Positions 36,707-48,922 of a stretch of DNA of 64,000 nt are shown piece after piece. Made by a program: the position numbers and the translations under genes. How positions within the stretch are numbered: the first letter of the stretch is position 1; the number at the start of each line of letters is the position of its first letter. The stretch is from Stichopus chloronotus (taxonomy: Eukaryota > Echinodermata > Holothuroidea > Aspidochirotida > Stichopodidae), in the NCBI GenBank assembly GCA_021234535.1, contig CM037840.1:8968643-9032642 (forward strand). Reading direction: 5' to 3'. Below the pieces are notes generated by a model. The model did not search any database. It was not told the DNA's origin and saw nothing but the letters and a program-made list of their open reading frames with translations.

Positions 36707-39700
36707 TTGGGGCCAACATTTACATAAGTGACACATGCATTTTAATTTGAAGTATATTACGAATTAGAATGCTTGTTACATAGCAATAACACTAACATTC
36801 GGAGTTTCCGGCGAATTTAAATGTTGTTCATAAAAACCTTTATTAATAAGAAACCATAACATGTACACTGTAAAAAAAAATCTCTGAAAATTTACAGTAA
36901 AATTCATTGGCAGCTGAGTTGACAGAGAATCATCTGTGATGCACAGACGTACAGGTGACCAAGGTGAAAGTGCCACAGAAGCCTTGAAAATTATTTCATT
37001 TTAAGTTTCCTTTTAAGTATTTCACAGGAATGTAATTTACAGAAAGTTTACAGACAGTTCTGTCTTTAGCTATCTGCAGAATTCTCGACAGTCGTATTCC
37101 AGTCAAGTATTTGTATACTGCGTATTTAAGTCAGTTTACGTCTGCAACTCTTTACAAAGTTCTCGAAAGTTAGATTGAAGACGATAAACTTACAAGGTGA
37201 CTCGAAGTTGAACACTCAGTGTACGTCTGTAGGGATTGCAAATCGGAAAATTGATTTGATACAGGTTAGTCCGTAGATGTACTTGAGAATTTTACCAGTG
37301 CTTTGTTATGCAGATTAAACTTACAGCACTTACAGACTTGCATTATGTCTGTACTGTGCTTATGATCTGCTATGATGAATTAATGAAGCAGCTGTAAAAC
37401 CTTGAAGTGACTCTGTTGTCTTTTATAGGATTTCTAAAACTAAATTATTACAAACAGTTTGAAATTTCTGAAACAAACTTTTATTGGGATAAACAATCAA
37501 AACAAGTGTCACAAAAATTACACGTACACACGTTTGAGGGAGACATTAAAACTTTTTAAAGTACACGTCAAGGCATGCTAATACCTGAATAGTTATTTAC
37601 ATGTATGCCAACTATTCATTTTTGCAATGAAACACTCAAGAAAGTAATTAAAATCTTAAATAAAATTTTCCTTTTACAATTTTATCGAACAATTAGAAAT
37701 GTGAATACATTGTCAGCAGCTAATACACAATATGAGGAAAGAAAATTTTACCACTCAGTATAACTATTATTTATACGGTTTTTTTTTTTTTTTACTGTTT
37801 TCATTTAGGCGTAATCCCAGCCCCAATTTCATCAGCAACAGTGGATTGAAAAATGATCCATGAAAGACTAGAATAAAAACATGCATTATTTGCTTTCGTG
37901 TAGCAATGTCAAAGCCAAGACACAGTGACAAGATACAAAAATTACTGTAACCAGCACATCAATACCATATGAAATCCTACTTAATTTATGGCGTCTTCAA
38001 CACTGAGACTAAACGAGACCCTACTTTATAACATTGGTGTACTGCTTATTTGATAAAACTAGCACAACCGTATTTATTGTATAGGACTGTAACAAGTAAT
38101 TACTTGTCCAAGAGGTTACTCTTTTACATGAAAGAGCGACTTAGATCCTTCTTCACCTTTTTCTAAATTTCAGTGCATCTTTTCTGCATACGTGTCCAGT
38201 TACCTCATCTCTAATTTATGAGAATCCTTAGTAAGTAATGTTCACTCAAAATTCATTCAAACGGCACTACATGCAAACAAATTACAGGCACTAGAAATCA
38301 CAAGCATTAATCCAAACACAGCTGACAAATGTATCTGGTACATTTTCTAACACCTCACGAAGCAACGTGTGTCTACAATTTTTAAACCATGCTTTCTCAG
38401 GAAGCAATCTTGCCAAAATGGTTCATGTAGGTTTTAGCTTATGACAAATACTCAAGTTAGAATTTATGTTTCTGTTACTTACGTAGTTACCCTGTGTAAG
38501 GGTAAGAGGTACATTACTTTTTTGTTCGGTGAGCAGGGAAATGTCATCAGCACAAAATTCCTAAAGGAATTTTCCAATTCCTCTCACCCATATTTCTACC
38601 GAATCTACCCAAAAATGCATGTATAATGTATGACTGTAGTAACAAAACGTGTGATAAAAATTGTAACAAAAAGTGCATAAAAAGTTAATAGCAAACGTCT
38701 TAATAAATGTATGCCTTTCAATAACTTTCTAGCAAGACCCAACGATGTTAAAAGATGTACTTGTGAGATCATTGTAAGTACCCAAAGTACTGTAATTAAA
38801 AATGATATTTAACCTTCAGACATACAAAAATCCAGCTAAACTACTTTTCAATTATGTATGCCAATCAGTTGGAAGGTTTAACCTATTTCACAATAATTCA
38901 AACGTTTGAGAAGGTTGCATGATCTTGTATTACTTATTTTACATCCATGCAGATTATGGAAGTATCAAGTTATTACATATTGTCATCAGCTTCAGCTTAA
39001 ATATTTTTAATAGATCCAGTTTTTAAGGCAGGAAAATCAATGCAGTTTATGCCAAATTGCTAGTCATAACATTTCATGAATATGAAGCCATGCATGTAGT
39101 GAGAAATTTTACAAGATCAAAGAAGAAGTGGAAAAGGGAATCAACAAACCGTACGTACACATAACTAGTCTTAACAATTGTTCGGCGACAGTTTGTTGAT
39201 AGCACATTCTTACATACTGCCACCAAAGATCAAAATAAGACTTCAACATCAAACAAAAGAAGTTAAAACTAGGATGGCTAAAATTAATCTGACTTGATGT
39301 CCTAATCAGCTTGAAAAGAATTGATGTGCCTCACAAAAAAAAAGTCAAACGTTTGCGATGGCCAATGAAGTATTTCTTTCCTCTTTATTTTGCGCCTTTC
39401 TTGGGATGATCTTTACTATTTTGCAGATGTCTGCAAAATGAAAATAATGAAATATTGAAAACTTGGCATTAGCCAAATCTGGCCAGCTATTGATTTTCAT
39501 ATGTTCCTTTGTAATTGAAAAAGTTGAACTTTTTTCTTCACTAAGGTGTTTCTGAGACGTGTCTTCGATTCATCATGCACAATTTAGGGTCTGGCTCCCA
39601 GGTCCTCTAAAAGATTTTCTGACTTGTGTTTTTCTTGTTAATAATACGTGTATTGCAAAACAATGTAAAAATGCGTCTACCAAGGGACGTCAGATTTTCT

Positions 39701-40278
39701 TCCGATCTTAAGGTCGTTATATGGAAACAAACTGGAACGTTTTTCACAAAAATACAAGACATAAAAGATCCATGTAAATGTGACTGGTATTTTACACTGT
39801 CCATAAACGGCAGTGATTTTCAACCATTGTGGGATGTCGTCCTCAGTTGGCATTTATAAGTGTATCGGGCCACACCATTATTACATTACACATTAGAGAT
39901 TGAATTAAGCTTAGGTGCTGCAATCATGACCGGAGGAAGGTACAGGAGTGGAGTTTCCCTTCCGAATATGTTGAACTGTTAAAAAAAAAAAAAACACACT
40001 TGAAGTGGTGCCATTTTGTAACATTTACAAGTTTAATATTACTGTAGGTGTATTATATCATTGAAAAATACACTAATGACCCTACAGGCCTATGTAGTAT
40101 ACTAGTGAGTACTTTTTCTAGGCATAAAATCAGCCTTAACTTGAGCGTGGGACTATGAGAGTTGGGGAGAGCTCCTCTTACATGACCCCTCTGCCACACA
40201 TACCCACACACACGCACCCACATTCGCACATTTTGATCCCTACCATAATGGGGCGTTCCAATTTGCGTTAAGTACCGT
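36707..40278. other. Intergenic, no supported gene
   Basis: This stretch contains the 3' UTR of the LRR gene at its left edge. It is AT-rich, and no open frame has splice context or a recognised domain. The longest plus-strand frame, at 39626-39859, has 77 codons and is unrecognised. Confidence 0.5.
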
Positions 40279-40319
40279 ACTAGTATCTACGGTAGATAAT
40301 AGTATCTACCATACTAGTA
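40279..40319. repeat. Nested palindrome
   Basis: GGTAGATA / TATCTACC form perfect 8-bp arms around ATAG (40291-40310). Outer 9-bp arms TACTAGTAT / ATACTAGTA (40279-40287, 40311-40319) enclose them. The structure could extrude as a cruciform. Confidence 0.6.
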
Positions 40320-40394
40320 TCAACCGTACATAATGTTACCATGGTAACTGTTAACATGGCAATTCAGAGAGCCATAATGCATTCTAGGGGCCCA

Positions 40395-40450
40395 AAGCAA
40401 CTACAATATCTCATCCTGCACATTATATATATGGGGATGAGATAATAACT
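40395..40450 (-). repeat. Dispersed repeat family B, left-end fragment, inverted
   Basis: ACTACAATATCTCATC...GGATGAGATAATAA is the reverse complement of the left end of family B at 25010-25055. The palindrome about 80 bp upstream may be part of the same element. Confidence 0.5.
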
Positions 40451-41069
40451 CTGAAATGCCAGTTGGATTCTTTCATATTTAGGCCTAGTTGGGACGATAG
40501 GCGGAAAACGTAAAATACCAGTTGGAATTTTTCATGTCTCATTCTAGCACACAAAAGGTGATAAATATTTCACTAGATTACATATAAGGTTACGTTGCAG
40601 GTGAAAAAACTCTCAAGATGGGATAGGGAACACCTCCTCCCTTACTAGTCTCTCCCATACCAACCATCACTCATCTCATGTTCTCCCACCTATTAAAATA
40701 CTTTATTGCAAGACATTTTCTCAAGTTGGATATCATTTACAAAGTTATCGTTACATGAACTAGCTTTATATTTTGCAATCATCTGCGTTTGTAGTAAACT
40801 AATCACAAAACTAACTGCCAGGGAGTAAAATTTGTTGGACCTTTACTGGGACTGTAATTTCTCGTGAAATTGCTTTCAATAAATGCAAAATATTCCACCA
40901 TATTTTGTTTTCGGTTACCTGATAGTTGACAATTTCTCCAAAAAAAAAAAGTTTATCGTCGAAAAGTGAAAAGCTGTTCAGTTAACTTTTCTGGAAATGA
41001 AATAATGACATCAATATTCTAGATAAGATAAATCAGATTATTACCGTTTTCCATATAATGTTTTTATGA

Positions 41070-41380
41070 TTAATTGAGACATTGCAGAAAGACTAATTTC
41101 AAGTAGCTCGAGTACATCCGGTAAGTTCCGTTTCCTGAAATCCAGATTGCTAAAAGCAAAAATTTTCTCCCATGCTCCGCGCCAACCACTGATGGCGTTC
41201 CGCTTAGATAGTAATCCCGATAGTTAGTAATAAACATGATAAGTTCAAGCAATCTCTGTCACCCCCCCCCCCCAATTTGTAGGAAAAGGTGCCCCAATGT
41301 GTTCATCAAAACAATTTCGTCAAGAACTCATAAACAAAAAAGAATGAAAGAGGAGGCGAAGCTCATTATCATTCTTATAT
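41070..41380 (-). repeat. Dispersed repeat family A, copy 3
   Basis: It shares CTCCGCGCCAACCA, then TAGATAGTAA, a C run, CCAATGTGTTCA and GAACTCATAAACAAAAAAG with the 43330 copy, collinearly. Confidence 0.6.
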
Positions 41381-41459
41381 CACCTTAAAAACACTGGTTC
41401 GCATTACCATTTTAAAAGGTTGACTTTTCATTTCACATTAATTAATCAATTGCAGACAT

Positions 41460-42910
41460 GCTAGCCATACATGAGAGGACGGTCTAACAGAAAACGCTGC
41501 TCTCCGTTGTAATCGATTGACATTCAATAAAGAGCCATCGGCACTGAATTCCAGCCGAAAGGGCTGTTCTGTTCACTTTCACCTACTCCCCGCCCTCGCG
41601 TTTCTCGAGCCTTGCGTTTATTCGTGCAGAAGAACTACATTGAACATATAACGGTAAACACAGGCAGCACGAACTGAATTGATCAATGTTCAGCGAACAA
41701 AAGTTTCTTTAATAGTTTGTAAAGAGTAATAATGCAAGTAATTAAACGGTAATAGTAGGCTAGTGTCCCATTTTTGTACACCCTTCGAAAAGTCCAGCCT
41801 ATTTATGAAGTTTGCACAAAAGTTGTTTTCTACACATCACTTCGACTGGAAAATTGTCGAGAACAATGCTCTCTTCATCAGTGTCACGGAAAACAGTAAC
41901 TTTATGCTCTGTAAGCTACTTCCCATAACATGGAGCCACTACTCTTGTCAATATATCCTACATATTTCATTTCTAGAATCAACTACACGAAATACCAAGG
42001 CTTCATGTCAGCTTCAGGCAAAAGACACTACAGCTGATTTTTTTCTTGGCATTTCGTGAGTAACTACAGTCCAAAGTAAATGTACATTAACCATGCACGC
42101 GGTGTACAGAAGCAAAAGCAGTATTTATGTATGTCCAAAGGAATTACCTCCTCGGATGGGCTTTTTTTTTTCTTTGCTCGCGTCCTTTTCTTTCTAGAGA
42201 AAAATACTCCGCTGGCGGAAATGTAAGGCCTACATAGCCTGGCTTGGGGTGAATCAACCAAGGCATCCTACATATACCGCAAGACCAGCGTCTCTGGGAG
42301 GCAAAATACGATTTTTGTTTTGAAAATGGCATACCCTAATAAGGATGCACTTTAACTATCACGAGGTTTTAAATTTTATGGGATTTATTTAAGTACCGGG
42401 AAGAGAACCAACGTCTTAACGCAAAACGAGGGCAATGCGAGGAGGTAAGGATAATTCTTTTCTCTGCAGTATCTCCCTTTTTTCCAAGGGGGGGGGGGGG
42501 TGAGGATGACTATTTTTTATGGTGAGCCGGGAATCATGTTTGTGGCCAGTTTGTTAGTAAATTGAGAACAATAAACACGTATGTGGATCTTACGATTATA
42601 TAAACATCATGCAGAAATTCGTATTTCTGCAAAAGCCCCACGATTAGCAACATTTTCTAAAAACAAAAAAAAAATCCCAACATCCAAACACTCCGAAAGT
42701 CTAAGGTCTTGGGTAAAATCCCAAGGATTTAAAACTGGTGTAACCTACTCTGACCCTGTTCACTATAAACGTTAGCCATATGCAGTAACGATGGACAGTA
42801 GCGTTACTGCAAACACGCCATGTACTAATGGTGCGGCTGTATACCCACACTTGACTGATTTAGCTCAATAAATCCCCTCTCACCATTGGAAAACAAAGAA
42901 CGTTTTTACG
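41460..42910 (+). repeat. Long repeat C, left arm (inverted partner at 58170-59320)
   Basis: The reverse complement aligns collinearly with 58170-59320 throughout. Matched landmarks are ACGTTCTTTGTT near one end, TTTATTGAGC, GTTTGCAGTAAC, GTGAACAGGG, TACTGCTTTTG, ATTTACTTTGGA, TAGTTGATTCTAGA, ATTGTTCTCGACA and CAATGTAGTTCTTCTGCA. No intact ORF runs through either copy, so it is probably an old non-autonomous element or an old duplication. Confidence 0.75.
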
Positions 42911-43329
42911 GTGTTCGAACTTCTTGAAACTTTTCACCAATTACAATAAATTAAATCATGTACTTTTTAAAAAGGGTGGGCAGATGTATTATGAAAGGTA
43001 TGCTCCTTATAATTTGCAAAGACAGAGCTTCTAAACAGAAAGCTAGTACCATTGCTGATGGAGTAAGTGCAGTTAACGGATGATTGTCTTGCTACTTTGA
43101 AGTCTAAATTTCTGGAAGAAAAAATTTTCTTATTTTGTCATTTTTTCATCAAATTCATTCGTTGTTTCATTGTTTTGATAGTAAATTGTCCACCAAAACT
43201 GAATTTTTCAAAATCTGAAGTGTTGCATATGAATTCAAGCAGTTTCTTTTCTCAAAATTTCTTATCACTTATGACTCACTAACAGAAATGTAACTTGAGA
43301 TCCCGGAGTTTGGGACCAAAGTCCCGGAG

Positions 43330-43640
43330 TGTGGGCCAAAACAGATCAGTTAGTTCTGTTACATCGACTTGGCATGATTTCAAGACTGGGTACCCCCAGT
43401 TCAACTACACTCGAGATGTGCCGTTTCCTGCCCCCTGGAGCTTTTGAAATGCCAACATTTCCCTGTACGCTCCGCGCCAACCAATGCTGGATAGATAGTA
43501 ACCTCGCTGGTTAGCCACAAACATAATTCGGGCAAACCATGCCTCCCCCCCCAAAAAAAAAGTTCTATGCATCACAGTGCCAATGTGTTCACCGAAAAAT
43601 CTATTTGTTAACTACTCAAAAAACCTGAAAGAAGAGCATG
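43330..43640 (-). repeat. Dispersed repeat family A, copy 4
   Basis: It includes CGTTTCCTGCCCCCTGGAGC, GCTCCGCGCCAACCAATGC, a C run followed by an A run, and CCAATGTGTTCACC. A 61-codon open frame inside it is an accident of the repeat. Confidence 0.6.
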
Positions 43641-43769
43641 TTTAAATCGTTACGATTCTTGTACCACTTTAAAAAAGGAACTTATGTACTAACGCACCAT
43701 TTGTATTAGATTGATTTTCTTTTTCAAATGAATTGAGGAATTACAGACCGAATATCCATATTTCAAAGC

Positions 43770-44020
43770 TGGGTATATGCAGCTCACGTATACTCGGAAA
43801 GTCCCGTCCTGCCATCTGGAGGTTTTGAAAAGCCAAACTTTTCTTGCACGCCAACCAATGCGGTGCTCCGCTTCGGTAGTCCTGCCGTTACTCCCCTTTC
43901 TCCAAGCTTTTCCTTTCGCCGAGCATAATGCCCTTTTTATGAAGACTTCACTCCTTTACTTCTTCAACCCTTCCTGAGACAGGTGCTCCTAGTGCCTGAA
44001 ACTATCGGTCGCCACATAGT
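43770..44020 (-). repeat. Dispersed repeat family A, copy 5
   Basis: CACGCCAACCAATGCGGTGC to GGTCGCCACATAGTT is the reverse complement of the 13660 copy, and includes the shared GAAGTCTTCA... region. It lies directly beside copy 4 in the same orientation. Confidence 0.6.
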
Positions 44021-45871
44021 TAAAAACACACACAGTTCAGTCAGGAGTTTTCACCTTTACACCCCCTAAAGTTGCGACCCTAGCTACGACCCTGAGCGGT
44101 ATTATAGATTGCGGTACACCGATATACAGCCCCCGCCAGCTCACAAAGTGAGTATTTCTAAAGTTTAACCAACCACTCCCTAAAGATTATTGCATAAAAA
44201 CCTTTCCAAGGAAGTTGAACAAACCATGCTTGTGGCGTAAAGAAGGCCATTTAGCTATATTTTCCGAAAACAGTGAAGGTTTTCAAATGATATGTCAAGC
44301 AAAATTTGAGGACACCCTTGACAAAAACAAGACGGAATCGGTAAATAAGTTTTTCTATGAAATACATGACATCACTCTCTTCGTTTGTAGTGTTGCCCTA
44401 GTGGCAGGTAAAAAGGTCAATTCTAAGTCCACAGCAGTGAGTTGACCAGAAGTTACCAAAGACGAATCGGTGTTTACTTCCCTTTATAAAATTATGATAT
44501 AAAAGCACCAGCAGATCAAACTCGATGTCATTCTTTCAATTTACTGAGACCTTTGGATCCATTACAGTCATATTGGTGTAGACAAAGGGCAAACATTTGA
44601 CTTAAAGTCATCCGTTGTGACATGTGACTTAATTTTTTTTTTTTTTTGACAGTCACAGACAGATTCAAATAAAGTGGAATGAACTCAACGAACGTTGTCT
44701 TAGAACATAATTTCTAATTTAGAAAAGATATGCACTACCTGCCATAACGCCTCCACGCCTCCACGAGAATGCTGGCCTCAGTCCATGACCAAAGCTTGAC
44801 TTCTCCTTCCAACTGGCTTTTATCAATGACCTTCAGGACCCGGCCGATTAAGAAAAAGAACATGCCAAAAGAGGTTGAGACTGATTGACTTCCAAGCGTA
44901 AATATGACAAAGACGCAAGTTTTCTGTCGTGAATACCGACAAGTGTATATTTATTCCTTCAACTGACCACTTCAATTAAAAAATTAGAAGTTGCAAAAAG
45001 GTAATTATTTACATTCATCATTTCTTTTTTAGTTTTTAATTAACCAATATTGAACAGATATGTAATAGATAAATCTCCAAATGAATACAGAACTTGGAGA
45101 GTACTGGAGATCAATCTCACAAAACAAGGATCCCCTTCAGAGATCAGTCTACTCAAAGAGACGAAGATTTTACGACTTAATAGTAGTGGACTAGTTAAAG
45201 GCCTCAACGACTTACTAAAAAAATTACTCATCTGCACAATTTGTTGACCTACTTACATCGGCGACGTTCATGGTGGATAGTGCCATAAGTCCAGAAATTG
45301 GCATATATCGAATTAAATAGCCATATGTCAGTGTCTGGAAGTCTGATCGGATGAAATCGACACATTTCAATTTAAACTGGCATCTATCAGTTTCTCGTAA
45401 TTCTATTGGACAAGGACGGCACCTGAAAGCTCCGAGAATTTTGATTGGAAGAAACTGTCATATGTAAGATTAAATCGACACATGAAAATTTCATTTGGTT
45501 TTGAAAATAAAACTTTACTTTGGGTTGTTGCGACAGTTGTTGGTTGCTAATATCAGTGTTCCAGGCAACTATTGAGTAAAACTTTCCTAAAGTGAATACT
45601 GCTCGACTGTTTACTTGTTGTGGTAACAGTCAAGTATGTTAAGTCAAATATTCAGCCTAACTGATCATGATGACATCACGATGACAATTTCAATCGGTAA
45701 TTCCAGTTTCAAATAAAATTCGATACTCGTATTTCGGAGAGATATTACCATATCTATATCACTATAACAAGGCCAAGAAGGCACATCTGCCCAGTGACTA
45801 TAGGTTAGATGCTTCTTAACCGATTTCAACATACATCAACATACTTTTTATTGTTTGTCTCTCTCTCTCTC

Positions 45872-45909
<38 letters not shown>

Positions 45910-47219
45910 GGTACTTTCTTAAAGAATTTGTCATTGGTAATTTTTTTCTCTACCACAAAACTGTTAAGGAGATATACTTATACCCGATTTAGAGAGAGAA
46001 AGCAAAAAGTTACTTCAAATGGTATAGACAAATCGAAGAAGGCAAAACCACGGTGTATGCTTTCTTGAGTTGTATAGTGGACAAGGAAGACAACGTGACG
46101 CTTGTGCACAAGCTAGAAATGACGTAATAATCGTTGCATCGTAGACTATGTAAACTCATAAATCGAAAGCTCCCCAATGAGTTCACACGACCCCGATCGC
46201 CATTTTATCACAGTTTCGTTTTTTTTTTTTTGACCGAAAATACAGTGTACAAAATACACATTTTTGAGAGTTTATAAGGCCTGATCTTTTAATTCTTTAA
46301 CGCAAAATGATAATGGGTATATCAATTACAAATTCTGCCTAAGGCGTTGAATTTTTCATAGGCATTGCAGGTAAATGATAATAACACTTAATCTCTGGCC
46401 GTGCGAGATTAGGGATTTCCCGAAATTTTGAAATCAAAGGTCGTCAATTTTGCAGTAAGCCATGCGGAGACTAAATGGGAATATAAACGTTAGACTGCAG
46501 TGTGGAGCCTACATGTGTGGTATGTTCAATGCCTTTATTATAGCACAGCGTTGAACTACAATTAAATGTGACCTGAAACCAAGGTCTCTCTCTGTAGAAT
46601 TTGAAGGTACAACCATTTTATTCCTACTGAGTTTTATCTTTACTGAATCATAAGCTGAAATATATGTGGAAGGTACTGTTACCTACGAGGTAAGACAAGT
46701 TTACTACAAATTCCTACTACAAACGTTTTGAAAAACAATTGGAAGAGCTATTTTCTTCTTTACCGCGTTTTCTGTCATGGGAAATTGTTAGAGACTAGCA
46801 CGTAGAAATGGTTTAGTATTGTATGTGTTTACGTATCTAATACGTATAAGTTAGACACGCAGTGGGTAACATTGACTGATCACAGGTCTTAGGGACGGGT
46901 GCCACTCACTCTTTGTAGAAAAAAACAGCGCTTCATTTTATTACATTAGTATTTGGCAGGTTACAGAGTAGCCTTTTGTTTCCTTTTTCGGTTTTGCGGA
47001 TTTCTGTCTGATTTTTTTTTGTGTGTAAATGGATTTTCCACTTATCTGCACTGTAATAGGTTGAATTAATTTAGTTTGGAAAATGTGTTTTTGAAAAGCC
47101 TTTTGAGCGCGATTTCTTAATCTGACTGAGGTTCTGTATTTTATGTTAAATTTTAGTGAAGAGCAGAACGATACCTAATGTGACATTTAAAAAGTTAAAT
47201 GTACCATGCGCAGTAGTAC
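44021..47219. other. Intergenic, no supported gene
   Basis: It has no supported coding frame. An open frame at 44215-44445 is followed by a possible donor (GCAG/GTAAAA at about 44409) but has no homology that I recognise. Confidence 0.5.
45857..45906 (+). repeat. (CT)n microsatellite
   Basis: About 24 CT units with one interruption (CTCACT). Confidence 0.95.
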
Positions 47220-47900
47220 TGTCTCGACAAAATGATTTCTGTTGGGATACCGACCTAGGCTAATTCGGATATCTTGGGACATTTTGCTTTACTTGTGATC
47301 TGTTGTGTTTTGTTGAAAATTTGGCAAATTCGACATCGTGGAAAAATATATCAAACTGTCATGTTTTTTTTTAGAAATAATTTAACTTGACAAAATTTTG
47401 TTCTTGTCAAATTACCGATGTAGGCTAACTCCACATCTTAGAACAATTTGTCTAATTGTCGATATACCTTGTTATAATTTACTTGTTACCTTGACACAAT
47501 CTTTTATTGTCGAGATACCGACTTACACTCACTCGACATCTTGGAAAAATTATCAAATTGTCGAGATACGGTGTTAATAAAGGTGACTTGTTATCGACAC
47601 ATTTGCTTTGTCGAGATGCCGACTTAAACTAACTCAAAATCTTGGAGAAATTTGTCAAATGGTCAAGATGTCGTGCTAAAATGGAAATGAAATGCTAACT
47701 TGAAAAATTCTTTCATTGACGTGATACCGACTTAGGCTAACTCGACATCTTGGAAAAAATATCAAATTGTCGAGATGCGGTGTTAATAAAGGTAACGTGT
47801 TATCGCCACATTTGTTTTGTCGAGATGCTGACTTAAACTAACTCAAAAAAACTCAAAACTTGGAAACAAATGTCAAAGTTTCAATGTGTTGTGTCAGAAA
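47220..47900 (+). repeat. Degenerate tandem array, about 110 bp units in a 220-bp higher-order period
   Basis: The core TTGTCGAGATACCGACTTA, followed by GGCTAACTCGACATCTTGGA and then AAATTTGTCAAATTGTCGAGA, recurs along the stretch. The segment GTGTTAATAAAGGTRAC with its flanks is at about 47570 and again about 220 bp later (47790), so two alternating 110-bp variants form a higher-order unit. Confidence 0.75.
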
Positions 47901-48890
47901 TCACTTGGTGTTCTCGAAAAACGTTTTGTCGTTCTTTAAAGGTAGGCACTTATTTTTAACATGGTGACTTTACATCTCGCGTCCGTTATGTCCGCTGTAG
48001 AAAAAAAGGGATGAAAAGCAAGCTTCATCCAGACCATTGTAGACAACTTGAGAGTTGAGAGACATTGTTCCAATATGTATCGAGTCACGATCTTAAAGTG
48101 CTATAGAAGGTTCATTCCAGGTTCATTATTCCACATACTAATGCTACATCTAGTGCCCCACTAACACAGAAATTGTACAGAGAATTTACCTTAGAGTTAA
48201 ACTAGTGATAAAAACTATAAATTGGGAAATTCGTGGGTGTAGCAAAGTTGTACGTAAGTACTGTAGTGCGGACCATGTTAACGAATTGGAAAATATGTGG
48301 TAGCATCGCCTTAAAATCATGGTCAATTGTGACAGAATTTGGATAAACATGGACTAAGCGTAGGACAAAAATGTCATGGCAACGCTATCGTGGAACTATG
48401 GTAAAACCATGATAACACCTTGGATAATTTGTTGAACACATTTATTAAAAGTGGGACTCAAATTAAAATTTATATTGATGAAAGTGAGTTACTACTCTAA
48501 ATATGGGACCATTTTATTCGTAGGTGTTGCCTCGAGCCCTACGACTGGGTCTAACGGTAACTAGGATACAAAACTCATACGTGAGCATTTTCAAATACTT
48601 GCAAAGGTCACAAAGGAATAGTATCAACATCTTACATAAGGATTTGACCAGTTTTTATCCTCATGAAGAATCATGAAAATTATGAAAATTAGGGAGCGCA
48701 TGCATGCTTGAAGTAGCATTCACAACATTACTATCTTGAAAGATTGCCTGCCATTACCTATTCAATGTCATAAATGCATTAAAAGGAACTCCAAATCAGT
48801 GATCGCAAATGGACTATTGACTGTAGACTTTGTGTTATTACTATCCAATATTTGAAATGATTTGCAGTAACATTTACGGTTCTCTTTCAT

Positions 48891-48902
48891 ACCAATTTTC
48901 CA
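48891..48902 (+). promoter_or_regulatory. Likely 3' splice site of a 5'-UTR intron (TRIM copy 1)
   Basis: CCAATTTTCCAG lies 20 bases before the ATG. A non-coding first exon joined to a coding exon without introns would fit this gene. Confidence 0.45.
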
Positions 48903-48922
48903 GGACTGACACCTTCCTTACG

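Noticed and set aside
44215..44445. Open frame followed by a possible splice donor
   Set aside because: No acceptor or homolog could be paired with it, and it is not a member of any family seen here.
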